From the NCBI RefSeq assembly GCF_021018895.1, contig NC_079373.1, forward strand, positions 8,552,501 to 8,616,500: DNA of 64,000 nt, read 5' to 3'. The DNA is from Seriola aureovittata (lineage: Eukaryota > Chordata > Actinopteri > Carangiformes > Carangidae). This document shows, piece by piece, positions 1 through 12,700 of the stretch (position 1 is its first letter; every line of letters starts with the position of its first letter). Under the pieces are notes generated by a model. That model did not search any database. It worked only from the letters and a program-made list of their open reading frames with translations, and was not told the DNA's origin. The translations under genes were made by a program, and so were the position numbers.

Positions 1-32
1 TTGTCTCATCCAGTACACATCTTTGTCCACAG

Positions 33-2168
33 ATTATTTTTGCTGACGAGTGCACAGAGGCAGAGGGGCGGCATTGGCACATGAAGCACTTCTCCTGTTT
101 TGAATGTGAGACAATTCTGGGGGGTCAGCGCTATATCATGAAGGACGGCAGACCATACTGTTGCGGCTGCTTCGAGTCTCTTTATGCAGAGTACTGTGAG
201 GCCTGTGGAGATCACATTGGTAAGATGATGGTTTTCTCAAGAAAACACCTGTAATACTTGTATAGACTCAAGAGTAGTAATGCTAACCATCTCAACATTT
301 TCAGGTGTTGATCATGCCCAGATGACCTATGATGGGCTTCACTGGCATGCCACTGAGAGCTGCTTCAGCTGTGCTCAGTGTAAGAGCTCTCTACTGGGCT
401 GCCCCTTCCTGCCACACCAGGGTCGTATTTACTGCTCCAAAGCCTGCAGTCTTGGGGAAGATGTACATGCCTCTGACTCCTCCGACTCTGCCTTCCAGTC
501 AGCACGCTCACGTGAATCCCGCCGCAGTGTGCGCATGGGTAAGAGCAGTCGCTCAGCTGATCAATGCAGACAGTCGCTGCTTTTCTCACCTTCTGTCAAC
601 TATAAGTTCCCTGGCTTCAGTGGAAATGCTGATGACACGCTGACCAACAAGCTGGCCCACATGAACTTATCTGATGAGCATTTTTGGAGAGGACGTGGTG
701 AGGAGACTGAGGCACCTGAGGACCAGGAGGAGGAGGAGTGGGCTGAGCATGAAGACTACATGACTCAGTTGCTATTAAAGTTTGGGGAACACGGGGTCTT
801 CCAGCAAGCCAATGACTCAAGACCAACAGATTTCTGGATTGCTGAAAAGGACACAAGGTCAAAGCAGGAGTCCTCTAAAGCTGTCAGTGGCAGTGCAGGA
901 GGAAGGGGGAGCCTTGCCAGTAAAAAGTACCAGGCTGACATGTACTGGGCCCAGTCACAGGATGGGCTTGGGGACTCAGCCTACGGTAGCCACCCGGGCC
1001 CGGCAAGCAGTAGAAAGATCCAGGAGTTGGAGCTGGATCATGGGGCTGGAGGAGGCTTCCAGGGAGAGGAGCCACAATGGTACAATGACTCTTTGGAGTG
1101 TATCACAGATGAGTTCAAGAAAACAGATCAGAGTGTCCGAGACTCCATGGACTCACTGGCTCTCTCCAACATTACTGGTGAGTAGATGTGACATGATCAG
1201 GTGTAAGAAAATAATTTTTTATGCGTTGGTAATAGTTAATTTTTAAAACAGGTTCTTGAGTCCATATGCAGACATCTTATAATGTTTCTCTCTCCTCTCC
1301 AGGAGCCTCCATAGATGGTGATGGTAAAGATAGACCTTTGGTTTATTCCCTGCAAGGCTTACATGAACTGGAGACAGAAGACTGTGAGAAAACCAGTAAT
1401 ATGGGAACCCTCAACTCCTCTATGTTACACAGAAGTGCAAATTCCCTGAAAAGCCTTGTATCTGAGCAGGAAGAGGAAGTGGAGGAGAATGTTCCAGAAG
1501 AAGAGGAGGTGGCTTTACCAGAGGACAAACCCAAACCTCACGTCCCTGCCCTCAGGCGGACGCGTTCACAGTCTAGGCCTCAGCAAGTCAAATTCTCTGA
1601 CGATGTGGTGGACAATGGCCATTATGGTGATCTCCCAGTGCGCCAGCCCCCTATGAGCGAACGGACTCGCCGGAGAGTGTACCACTTTGAGGAGCAGGGC
1701 CAAGAACTTCACTCTGGACGCCACCATCACCACCACAGGAGGCGCCGCAGTCGCAAGTCTCGCTCCGACAATGCTCTTAACCTTCTGCCCAAGGAGAGGG
1801 CCCAAATGTGCTACAAAATGGACCACAGAGGGAACGCTCATGGCCCCAAGGGGCACCAAGCCTTCCATGGCCAACCCAGTCCTGCTGCTTTGTCAGACTA
1901 TGGGCTACAAGGCCCTGCCATGGGGAGGTTCTTGGGGCTGTATGGGGATGATGATGACTGGTGCTCCACATGCTCTTCTTCTTCTTCTGATTCTGAGGAG
2001 GAGGGCTTTTTCCTGGGACAGCCCATCCCTCAGCCGAGGCCCCATAGACACTACTACACTGATGACTTGCCCAGCCCTGTGGTAGGCATTTCTTCCTCTC
2101 CTTATGGCCAACGGACTAAGTCCAAAAAGAAGAAAGGGCACAAAGGCAAAAACTGTATAATTTCGTAG
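33..2168 (+). CDS. prickle1: Prickle homolog 1, 3' three exons (partial, 641 codons)
   Basis: Cytoplasmic planar cell polarity (Wnt/PCP) scaffold of the PET-LIM family. Coding exons are 33-219, 305-1177 and 1303-2168; each intron has GT-AG ends and both joints split a Gly codon (phase 1), giving an unbroken frame to the TAG at 2166-2168. The 5' exons (PET domain, LIM1 and the start of LIM2) lie outside the window. Visible are the second half of LIM2 ([17 protein letters not shown]), then LIM3 ([23 protein letters not shown]). A long low-complexity tail follows with the family landmarks [45 protein letters not shown] and GQPIPQP. The last four residues CIIS form a CaaX box, so the product is probably prenylated and membrane associated. 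Assignment to paralogue 1 rather than 2 rests mainly on the pphln1-yaf2-gxylt1 neighbourhood. I cannot tell which of the two teleost co-orthologues this is. Confidence 0.93.
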
Positions 2169-2820
2169 ACTTTCGTTACTCTCTTATACTTTGGGTAATG
2201 TTGTGCCATACACCTGCTTCTTGTCCACTGTTTAAAATGCATTAACAACTGCTTGCTAATAAATGCTTCACAGCACTCAATTTACCAAGGTGTTTGTGTG
2301 AGACACAAGTCCTTATTCTAAATCTTCATAGGTCAACACTCCCCTAGCATTACAAACTGCCAGTAATAAAGTAAGTAAAGTATTTCAGAGTAATGCATAT
2401 TTATAATACACCATCTAAACTGTGTTTATTTAACAGTGCAGATATTAATGTATATATTGTAGAATTAAAAAAACAAAATGGCTATTTTTATACCCTTGAG
2501 TTCATGACATGCTTTGTACCAAAATGGCGTAAAAATTTAACTATTGGCAATTGGTACAGGGACTTTTCCATGAGGGTGGGTGTCAGAAATGTAATGACAA
2601 ATTGACGCTGACCCAAGCTCTTCAAATGTGTGTTCTTCCAGGCTTGTGCACCGCTAACATAAGACAAACACTAAGTGTATTAAAAGGCCTGGTTGAGTGG
2701 TGTATTTATGGTTCACTGTATCGTAAGCAAATCATTGTAATCTGTATAAATGTACAAACTGGAATATAAGGCTAAGATAGATGATAATTGTAATAAAAAT
2801 ATCTATATATCATGATTTGT
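2169..2820 (+). other. prickle1: prickle1 3' UTR with three AATAAA signals
   Basis: AT-rich sequence after the stop codon. AATAAA hexamers lie at 2258-2263, 2365-2370 and 2792-2797, allowing short and long 3' ends. The last would place cleavage near 2815, just before the 3' end of the convergent pphln1. UTR limits are inferred from signals only. Confidence 0.6.
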
Positions 2821-2869
2821 GTTGTTCTTTCATGTGCAAATGTATTCAATGGATATTAAGAAACAAGAG

Positions 2870-3715
2870 GTGTCATCACTTAATTCATGGCCTTTTATTT
2901 ACAAATAATCTAAAAGGAAATATTCACAAGTTGTTCAGTTAAACTCAACAAAAGACAAAAATGCATGATCTACACATAATACAAATAATGATCTACACAT
3001 CATCTCTATACAGAAAAGTTCTGCACTGCAAAACACCATGGAGAGTTGGACCCTTTGATACTAGTTTGAGAATACTTGTGTTACACTTAGCATTATCTAG
3101 CCAGCCTCAGCTGCAAGAAATGAAGATGCTGGAAGAGCAGAACAATACATATCAATACAACTGAGAAAATACTGTAATAGGAAAGTTGCATTATTTCACT
3201 CATTCTTTCTGCGAGGGCTCTTATCAGTAGGGTTCAACAATAAGAGCAAGCCTCTGCCACCAAGCCTGCTTTAATGATCAAACATTTAACTTATGTCAAT
3301 ATAAAATGTCATCTGTAATCAACTGAATGTAGTAATATTTGGCAGTTTTTCCACAACATGATTAATTTCATAGCTGGAATTGTATATTGTGCATTTTTCT
3401 CCAGCAGACAGCTCCTTTCTCAAAATACTAAAGGTATATTTCATTGTAACAACATATCCATTTCAACAATTATTTCATCTAGTATTGAGTCTTAAATCAT
3501 ATTTATGATGCAGGAAGTGAAAAATTGCTTGCATCTGATACTTTCTTCTTTTTTTTCTTTTTTTTTTTAAAAACCAATCACTGGTACTATTATTTGATTA
3601 AAGAACATAATTGAAATACAAGAAGTAGAAAAAATTTTTGGTTAAAAATTTGTTCAATTCTAATAGGGAAATCTTCTGCTTATCTCAGAAATAAGATGAT
3701 AAAAATTCCATATTA
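2870..3715 (-). other. pphln1: pphln1 3' UTR
   Basis: Sequence downstream of the pphln1 stop codon on the minus strand. TTTATT at 2894-2899 reads as AATAAA on that strand and is a good candidate for the poly(A) signal. It includes an A-rich tract on the minus strand opposite 3545-3570. No coding signal is seen. Confidence 0.5.
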
Positions 3716-6700
3716 TTACTCTAGTGTTTTGTGACCTGTGGCGTCTGCTGAAGTGTCCGGCTGCTCTAATACTTCGTCCAGCTCCTTCACAAAGTGCCTG
3801 AGGTCATTTAGGCAGCGCTGTTTGATCTCAGACAGGTTCTCATCCAGCGGAGCCTGCAGCAGATTATCCAAACTGGGCTCCTTGGCCACCAACATTTTCA
3901 CCACCGTGCGAAATGTCTCACAGTCCTGCCTGTAATGCTGCACATATAACAATCACGTCAGGAATTTTAATATTCATAATGATACAATGATATGTATATA
4001 GTGTACAAATAAATCATGACATGTTATAGGCTGGTCCATCTATAAAGTAAAGGGTTATTTAATCATTGAAGCTGAAAATAAACATTTGGTCTTTTCTGAT
4101 CATAATCAAAAACAGGTTTGTCAATCAACTTGAGAGTGATGTTTCTTTCTTATGATTCACAAGAAATAGCAATAATTATGGCTTTCAACACACACTCAAA
4201 ACACACACACATTTTGCTCTTCACAGTTCAACATTTGTTTGTCATGCAAGTTTGCAAATTACAACATCACACACCTCAAAGTATATTTTTTTTATCCACA
4301 TAGGTACACGTATCAAAAATAAATTGTGTATTAAATGAAATTCTTAAGTAAGTGATATTATTTAAAATGCCCTCACAAACAAGTGAGCAGCTCCATCTGA
4401 CAACTCTTTGAATTCTACAGACATTGACTCTTGTATCAACGCCTGTGAACTTAATTAACCTAGTTCTGTTAAATTGCTATATTCCGGGAAACAGGTGTGT
4501 GGATGTGTGTAAGCGAGCCTATTCAAGTGCATGTCCGCCCATAACAAAAGGAACATGAGGTGTCAGAGTATGTTAGTGGTGCTGTAGCATTCTTTCACAC
4601 CCCATTGTAACAATCTCTCCCTCACATCCCTCACAGATTTTACTGCCGACCCAAAACGGCTGTAAAGTTCTTTATTAGAGTCCCAGGTGCAAGCTCACAA
4701 CATCTTTATCACCTGGGGAGAAAAGGCTAAATGTGGGGCCCTATACTGAAGCTGCCTAGAGGTTTAGGGCTACACTGGCCCGTCAAGGAGCAGTTTGGGA
4801 CAACGGGGTCCTCCAGAGTTGAGTTAATGCAGCCCACATCACCTCTCCCTTCAAATTAGAGTCACTCGGGCAGACAGAATGTGTTGCTGTGGCTCAAAAA
4901 CAACCACTCTGCTGTCCAATACAAGACATCGAATCCAATTACCTCTACATATTACACAATGTCTACATACAAACAGACACATGTATGTAACCATTAAGGA
5001 CATGTTCACCTCCAAAAACATTGATATTATCATCTCTCTTTAATAAGTTTTGATTTGATTGGCTGCATGAAATCACTTGATCAGATGGAAACCAGTCACT
5101 CTTAGTCAATTTTACTCAAGTGTCAGGAAATAGAACCTAATTCTTCAAAGCAGTGACTTAGTCAAACTGTTTATCTCCCATAGAGGTACTGTATATCTGC
5201 ATCATGTTCAGCTCCATAGCCATCACAGGAATGTGGGCTGTGCAGGCCTTTGTAGTAGAACAAAAAATAGATGACAGTATCTCATCTAACATTAACTTTC
5301 TGTTAAATGCAATAAAACGTAAGCCATCAGCTTTGGTAATTTTGACAAGAAAAATGCTGCCTGTCAACTTAAATCAGTGTCCAGCCTTAAGCAGAATGTG
5401 AGGTTAAACGGCTTTATTCCAGGGTTCTGTCAGTTATGGTGAAATTTAAAACCGCAACTGCTGTTTCTGTGCCTAGATACACATTACATAATGTGTATCT
5501 CGGCTAACACATGATCATGTATCCATCAACTTGTGTAGTGATCACGAGAGCTTTTGCAAATTAATTCCATCACATTCACATGACTTAAATGTACTAGATG
5601 AAAATTTCTTGAGGGTTTTTCAGCGAAATAAGTGTCCGCAACATGGCAATACACTACATACGATCTACGGGAGTGCGACCACCATTACTGAGTGAGAAAG
5701 GAAAAAGAATCCAGTGCAGGACTGGGAGAAACAAGAAGTATGCCACTGTCAGTATCAAGATTGTGTTTTCCATCAAAGCTGAGCTGGTTGGGACTTTGAA
5801 CACACAGAAAAGGTCAAAAGAAACAAAAATACTATGGCATTCAGTTTGGAACAATGAGGCTGGAAACAATTCACTACATGAGAACCACTCACTGTGTTTT
5901 CAAGCCAAAGAAAGGTCCCATGCTTAAAAAGCAGAAGGCTGAGAGACGCCACTGAGAACCTGCTGGCGATGAAAAACAACCCAGATGCACAATTTGTTGT
6001 GTGTCAGACTGGGACCAGAGACGGCTACAGAAGGTGATGTGAAATTATAAAGTTACACACACAAAATCTAGTGGGAGAAAATGAAGGGTCTCTATTTTGT
6101 GCTCCACCTGATAATTACAATGATGTTAAAAAAAAAAAAAAAAACACTGCAATGCCTCCAGCTCCTACATGAGTTCAGTTCTTCTTCCCCTGATAATTCC
6201 CCTGCTGAACCAGCTACAGCATGTTCAGATAGCTGATTCTAACTTATCTATTCATTCCTGCATCCCTAACCCACATTCTGTGCGACAGTACATGAATTTA
6301 GAGTGCTGTCTGCACAAGGAAAAAAAAAATGTATCAAATGTTATGGTAGGGTAGAATAATATTATGACTATGAATATTAAAACAATACAGGTTATTATCG
6401 CTGTACAAATGCATGGGGAGGGCAAGTCAAGAAGATTTAGACAGAAATATCCCAGACTGTGGGAGATGTTTGGACCCAGGCTGATGCTTTAACGTCTGCA
6501 GGTCATGTCAAGCGAATTCGTGGCCCCACATAATGATAGTCCTCACCGCCGACCACAAGGAAGTGAGAGGCTCACGACACGTGTGGCCAGCTGAGCTCAG
6601 GGTCAACTTCTTTCAACAATACAGGTTTTCTTCTCTGTCTGTGCACAGTATTAGCTGTCCCATCTTGGTTGATTATGAACCTTCTGTTACATAATCTATG

Positions 6701-9700
6701 TAATAACACACCATGATTTCAGGTGGATTTCTACACCCATACCTCTTAAAGTGCAGACTTCTCCTTTGTTAAATATTTTCTCTCAGTGAGCATTATTTGG
6801 GAGGAGCAAAAATTGGTTCCAGGTTTTAAGATGTGAGACGAAACAAGGGCTAAATGAGACACAAACATGTGGTGTATGTCCCACAAACCAGTATCCCTCT
6901 AATCACTTAGGGTTGATTATGTTTGCCATCTTTCAAAACAAAACCTTCCTAAGCTTTTCCCAAGCTACAGCCTTTGTTGACAGTGATTACATTTTCACTT
7001 CATTATATCCCATGTACACACTTTTACACACTTGAAAGCTTCACAATAGGATGAGGAAAGGGTTGGAAAAAGTGGCCTTACAATGAACTACGAACTATAT
7101 ATTAAGATGGATGGACAGTGAGCGATAAAGTGCGCACATTTACATGGCTATACGTGTAAATTTATTAGAGATGAAGGGCATCACTCCACATTTATTACAG
7201 TACTAAACAATAGGAGACTGACTTCAAACGGCCAACTATTTTTGTAAAAGCTGCTCCCATGTTACTTGAACAAACAGGAAGGGTGCTTTTGACCTGAGTG
7301 TGCTCTTTATGCTGTGAGAAAAGGTTGCAGGGAGGTTCTGCCTAAGTTCACTCCCTAGAGTAGGAGCCATGAGCTGATCTTTAAGCCTGATACTAAGGGG
7401 CCACACAGGACGGGGCTGGAGCCACTAGGGGCCTTCAGGAGGAGCCTTAAAAAGTGGGCTTCTGCCCAAATCGGATGTTTGTGGAGGTCCAAATTGTGAA
7501 CATACCGACAGGAGTGTGTGCCTGGATACGGTGTGGGGGCTGGGAAGTTAAGGGTTTGAGTGAGATTATGCATAAGGCACTCACATAGACATTTAGTGAG
7601 GCTCTCTTCAAATGAGCACTGATGCCGGCAGGGGTCCTGCATAATAAGGGAAGTAGAGTAATGACTTGAGGGCTGGTACACATTAGGGGATATTAAAAGA
7701 GCCATTTTAATCACTCAAGCTGCAAACCGGACCTCTCGATGGAGGGGCTAATAGTTGAAATGGATATGTTTCATTTGCACTGATTGAGATGATGAACGGA
7801 CTCCTCTGAAAATCACTCCCAGGCACTTAGTTATGTTTTGAATGGATATTTTCTGAGTTCCTATTGTTGGAGATGCTTTTTTACCAGCGCTGATTTGTTC
7901 TGTGGTCCCTACAAAGAGCTCCGCTGGTCCTCTGTTGCATCGGAAAAAAAGAAAATGAGATGATGTGATGAAGGCTTACAAAACGACACATTGGTATTTA
8001 GGCCCGTTATGAAATGATTTAGCATTTTGAAACATGTTATGACCAACAGTCTCATAAGCATGGATGTTTACTGTGTCAATGATTGTGTTTGAGGTTTCTG
8101 ATTTCCTTTATAACCTTGAAACACCCACAGAGAGTATGCATTACAAGCTCTTGGCTGAAAAAAAACAATGAGCTTTGCTGGTGTGACAAATCCATTTCCT
8201 ATGGAACACGGTTGTATACACAGTATCAAGACCTTGCTGAAAAATAGGAAAATTAGGAGAGACAAAAAATAAAACAAGGATGTCGTAGTTCCGTTTGTTG
8301 TGAATGTAACAGGCTTGTTTTTTGCAGCTCCTTCAAACAAGTTTAAGGAGATCTGAGGTCCAGCTCTGCCCACTACAGATCTGCTCAGTTTGTCAATCCA
8401 CCGTAGTGACGGATCAGTGTGTGTTTAACTGAGCCCAGGGCAGATGTTACAGTAAAGACACTGTAGAGGTTTTGGTTTCTCTCACCACGTCTGTAGAAGC
8501 AGTTGGAAATGGCAGGGTAAGCATGTGTCTTATGCCAGGAGACGTACCACACTGTGGGTGGGCCGCCTGCATCCTGCAGGGCAATTCCTGCCCTGCTTTA
8601 ACGGGAACAGATAAGTGGTACTGTAGCGGAGAGCGATGAAGGGGAGGGAAAGGAGTGCGACTCCAAATAGCAGGCCACAAGATGCGTCAAAACCTGAGGT
8701 GCTAAGGATTGTTCTGCTGACTCATCCTCCTTCTTTACACCAGCAAATACTTCATCGGATACAATACTGTCAGCGACATTATACAGCTAGTGTAAAATCA
8801 CTGACTGGATACATGACCCACCTCGATATCAGGGTAGAGCTCACACATGTAACAAGGGGCACCTACACGATAAGGTGAACCCAATAAGGACCTCAGTCTG
8901 TTGTGGCTACAACTTTCCAGCTGCAGTTTACAAAACAGATTTTTTTTTTTTTTTTTTTTTTTAAAACAAGTAAAATAAACAATGCGGTTCAGAATCTGCA
9001 CCACTCAGTGCTGTAGTAGGGCACCACTTTAATCTCTCAACATCTGCCCACTGACACCCTCCCTGACCTGTGCTCATGTCCTGTGTAGTCACTGTGACTC
9101 TGGATATTCAGGGTCATCAAGGCCAATAAGGGGTCAGCCTCATGTTAGAATGAAAAGGCTGAACACAAAATGAATGTCATAATAAGAAAATGCCAATAAC
9201 GTCAGTCCACAGTTTCCCTTATTTGTGTTTCTCTATTTTCAAGACCGTTTTCAATATGAATATCGGTATCTTGAAACAAGACAGAACAAAGCAGATTGCT
9301 CCTTTATTATTAGGAAAATAATGTAAAGGTTTGTAGTGGAAACAAGAAAATCAATCTCCCCTCATTGGCAGATTTTCCCAGTTGTTTTAAGAACAGAAAT
9401 AGCTGATACTTGGTTAAATAAAGCTATATTATAGCAGAAGCAACGAGTCAAGAGAATTCATGGATTTTCATGGATCAAATCTACCTTCTCAATTTCCAGA
9501 GCCTTAGCCTTAATGGCTTCCAACCGGCGAGTCTTGAAGTCTTCCTTTGGTGTCGGCTTTGGCTCCATGCTGGCAGCCACCACCTCTTCTGAATCCGCTA
9601 CAGAGGCAGGAGTTTTTTCCTGGCGGGCCAAAGGTTAAGGGTTAGAGCTGAGGTCACCAGGTTTAGAAACTGGTTCTGATTTCAAAGTGTTTCAAATAGA

Positions 9701-12700
9701 GACAACTCTGCTCTCTTACGGGTGTTGAGTTCTTGTTTTCATACACGTCTCATTATGCATGCCACATGTCAACAGTAAACAGACATGGAGGTGCCGAATA
9801 CAGTACATCTATCTGGTTAAAGGACCCTTACAGCCAAAGATCAAAGTGAAGACCCAGTGAAAACAAATGCATTAGTTACACTTGCAATGAAAGGAAACAT
9901 AAACTAAATGTCCATGAAATGTTATTTAAGTCTTTACAGTAACATACTGGTGTTTTTGGCCCACTGACTACAAATAATGTATTTTATCTTTATATGTTAA
10001 AGTTAAATTATCACTGCATAATAATGCACATGTAAACAGTGTTTGAAAAAGGATAATTAATCCAATAATATAAACCTGTGCGTGATGTGATGACTTCATG
10101 TCTTTGTGTTCTTTTTGTTTTACACCAGCATTTAATAGTATTTATGGTTATCCTGTTCTAGCTGCTGCATTCTCGGGTTTGTGCAGGTGGGTTGTGATTC
10201 ATCATAGAGTACATAAAAATGTCATGAATATTTCATTGTTAAATATCCATGTCAGGCTACACGAAATCAGAGACTATAATGAACACAAACAGAATGCCCT
10301 TTGTGTGGGCCACAAGAATTAGGTGAATTAGACAAACTATTACTCCTTGTAATTGCAGTATATTGATATTCCATCACACCTCTACACAACTCACATTAAC
10401 TGGGAAATTTTTTCCCAGCCCTTACATTAGGTGCAAGAATACAATAAGGAAGATGCTACTGTATTTTATTTTTCTCATGCAACATGTTTCTTGTCCGAGC
10501 ATTACTAGCTCTTTTACCTTTGAAGACCCTGAGCTGTGAGGAGACCCCTCCACAGAGCTGCTGGGAGTGTGACTTGTCAGCACACTTGGCTTTTCTACAG
10601 ACAAAATATTAAGAAAGAAGGAAATATAAAGAACGGTGAGCAAACAGGCAGAAAATCATCCTAATTATCACGGAAAACACAAAGTTCTGACAAAGGGAAG
10701 ACACCCATAAAAACAGGGCGATCTAAAGAATACATGAGGGTTACCATAGCATTCTTTTATTTAATTTTGCACAGTACTAAAATAAACCCCAGGGGAGCAT
10801 CCTGGTGGGTCGGGGGTCTGGGACGATTGCCACGTAAACTGCAGCATCCCTGTTTCAAATCTGGATGGGAACCTGAGTTGTATTTTATTCCCCTCTCTCT
10901 ACACACACTCCTTAACTCTCTGCAAAAATGCCATAAGATAAGAATTTTAAAAATACAACAGGGAACAATTACTTTCTACTGTGAGAAATTAAATAATCAG
11001 TCACTTATATTGTGAACAATCGTGACACCAAGGCATTACGAAGCAGCCGAAAAGTATAAATCATTGTTTTGTTTTTTTTAATACTCCCTTGTTGGAGCCT
11101 CCCACACAATAGTGGCCGAGGAGTTCAGCTGTGCCTAAATTGAAATATTGTACTCTGCTGGCTCCAATGTGTCTAGAACAAAATAAATATAGTCAAGTTA
11201 TTTGTTTTTATTGAAGGAATCTCCCATTGTTATTAGAGTAAGCCAAGGTAAAACATCTTAATTGAAGTCCCTCAGTGGGACTATGGAGTATACACACAAA
11301 CAACAGTGTTCAGGCTGGGGCGTGCTTAAAACAAACTTTTCAATATGACATCGTGTCAAAAGGCAAGTTTTTATAGCTATTTTGAATGGCCACAATTGGC
11401 ATGCTATCAAACACAGGAGACTGATGCAATAATTATCAGTGCACACAGTCAGACAGTCTCTGCTTGAAGGTTATTCATTGTGTTGACCTCATTTGTACAC
11501 ACAACTGAAAGTGGTCATGAGCAGGATAGTTCGGCCAACTGCTGTATAAAATGGGTTCTGCTTCTCAGATTGTCAGTTTCACTTACAACAAGACAAGGTC
11601 AAAACTTAGCATATGGCCGGACCGCATATGGTCAATGTGCGAAATTAAAGATGTAGTTGAAAACTGTGTGCGAAACATCGCTGATTGGTCATCTATGGAA
11701 GCATTTTCCACATCACTGTTATACACCCAGCATTTTTAAAAACACAAGTGCAAACGCCTTGCTTTGCTTGTAGTTTGTGAACGACAATAATCAGGATGGA
11801 GCAGCCCAACAGATTTTACAACCAATGGACTGACACTGAAGTCTCGGCTTTGTTGTCCATTTTTGCTTTATCTGTCATCATCACATGTAACAACTGACTT
11901 AACAGGCAACCAATTTCCTTTTGATACGTCAGTGGACTTATTTTGCTTAATGTTCCCGGGGCTTTGGCCATGCTCAGAAAAATGCGCAGGAGGAACTTTT
12001 AGCCCTGAGAAAGTTCCTGGACATTACTCAGTAGTTCCTGGAGACGCACCTTAAGTGGAACTCCACACTGTAGCAACCAGTTTTCATAGCTGGAGTCCAG
12101 TCCACCAAGTTTCAAACGGCCCTTCAAACGCACCCTACACCAAGCCTTGCGGATGGCGGCATACGTGGCAACAGACCTAATCTTATTCACTAATAATAGT
12201 CATCATCAATCAAGATTTGTAAAAAGACATTGTAAAGATCCTCCCTGTGTATGACAAAGCCTGGTACACACACCCTATCACCAAACCCCTATTTTTGTGT
12301 ACTTTGCTCTGCTGCCCTAATTAGTGTCCCAGATGTATGTGGAGCTGGGAGGTACAACTGTTTTATTGCATCTTCAAAGGGTGGTACCACATAGAGCTAA
12401 GTTTTCAAGACATTAATATGTTTATGCATCTTGGAAACCAAAGCACTGGAGAAATTGCTGTCCACACTTCTTTCCCTCAGACTGAATTCATAAATTTCAT
12501 TAGCTCAGCATTGTTAATTAAAGTTCTGAAGCCTGTGAAAGTCACAAAAGAGAGCGTGTAAAATGACAGACCCAAAGTGATTCTGAAGACATTGTTAAGC
12601 CAGCACATGAACCACTTTCTCACTGAGGAAAAGGTCAGGTTCTGAACCCAAAGCCAAACCACCCCAATAAACCAAGGGTATCCTTTTTCCCAGCCTCTAA

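Noticed and set aside
329..643. Other frames over prickle1 exons
   Set aside because: Shadows of the LIM-domain reading frame; the real frame has LIM ligands, the family tail and correct splice phases.
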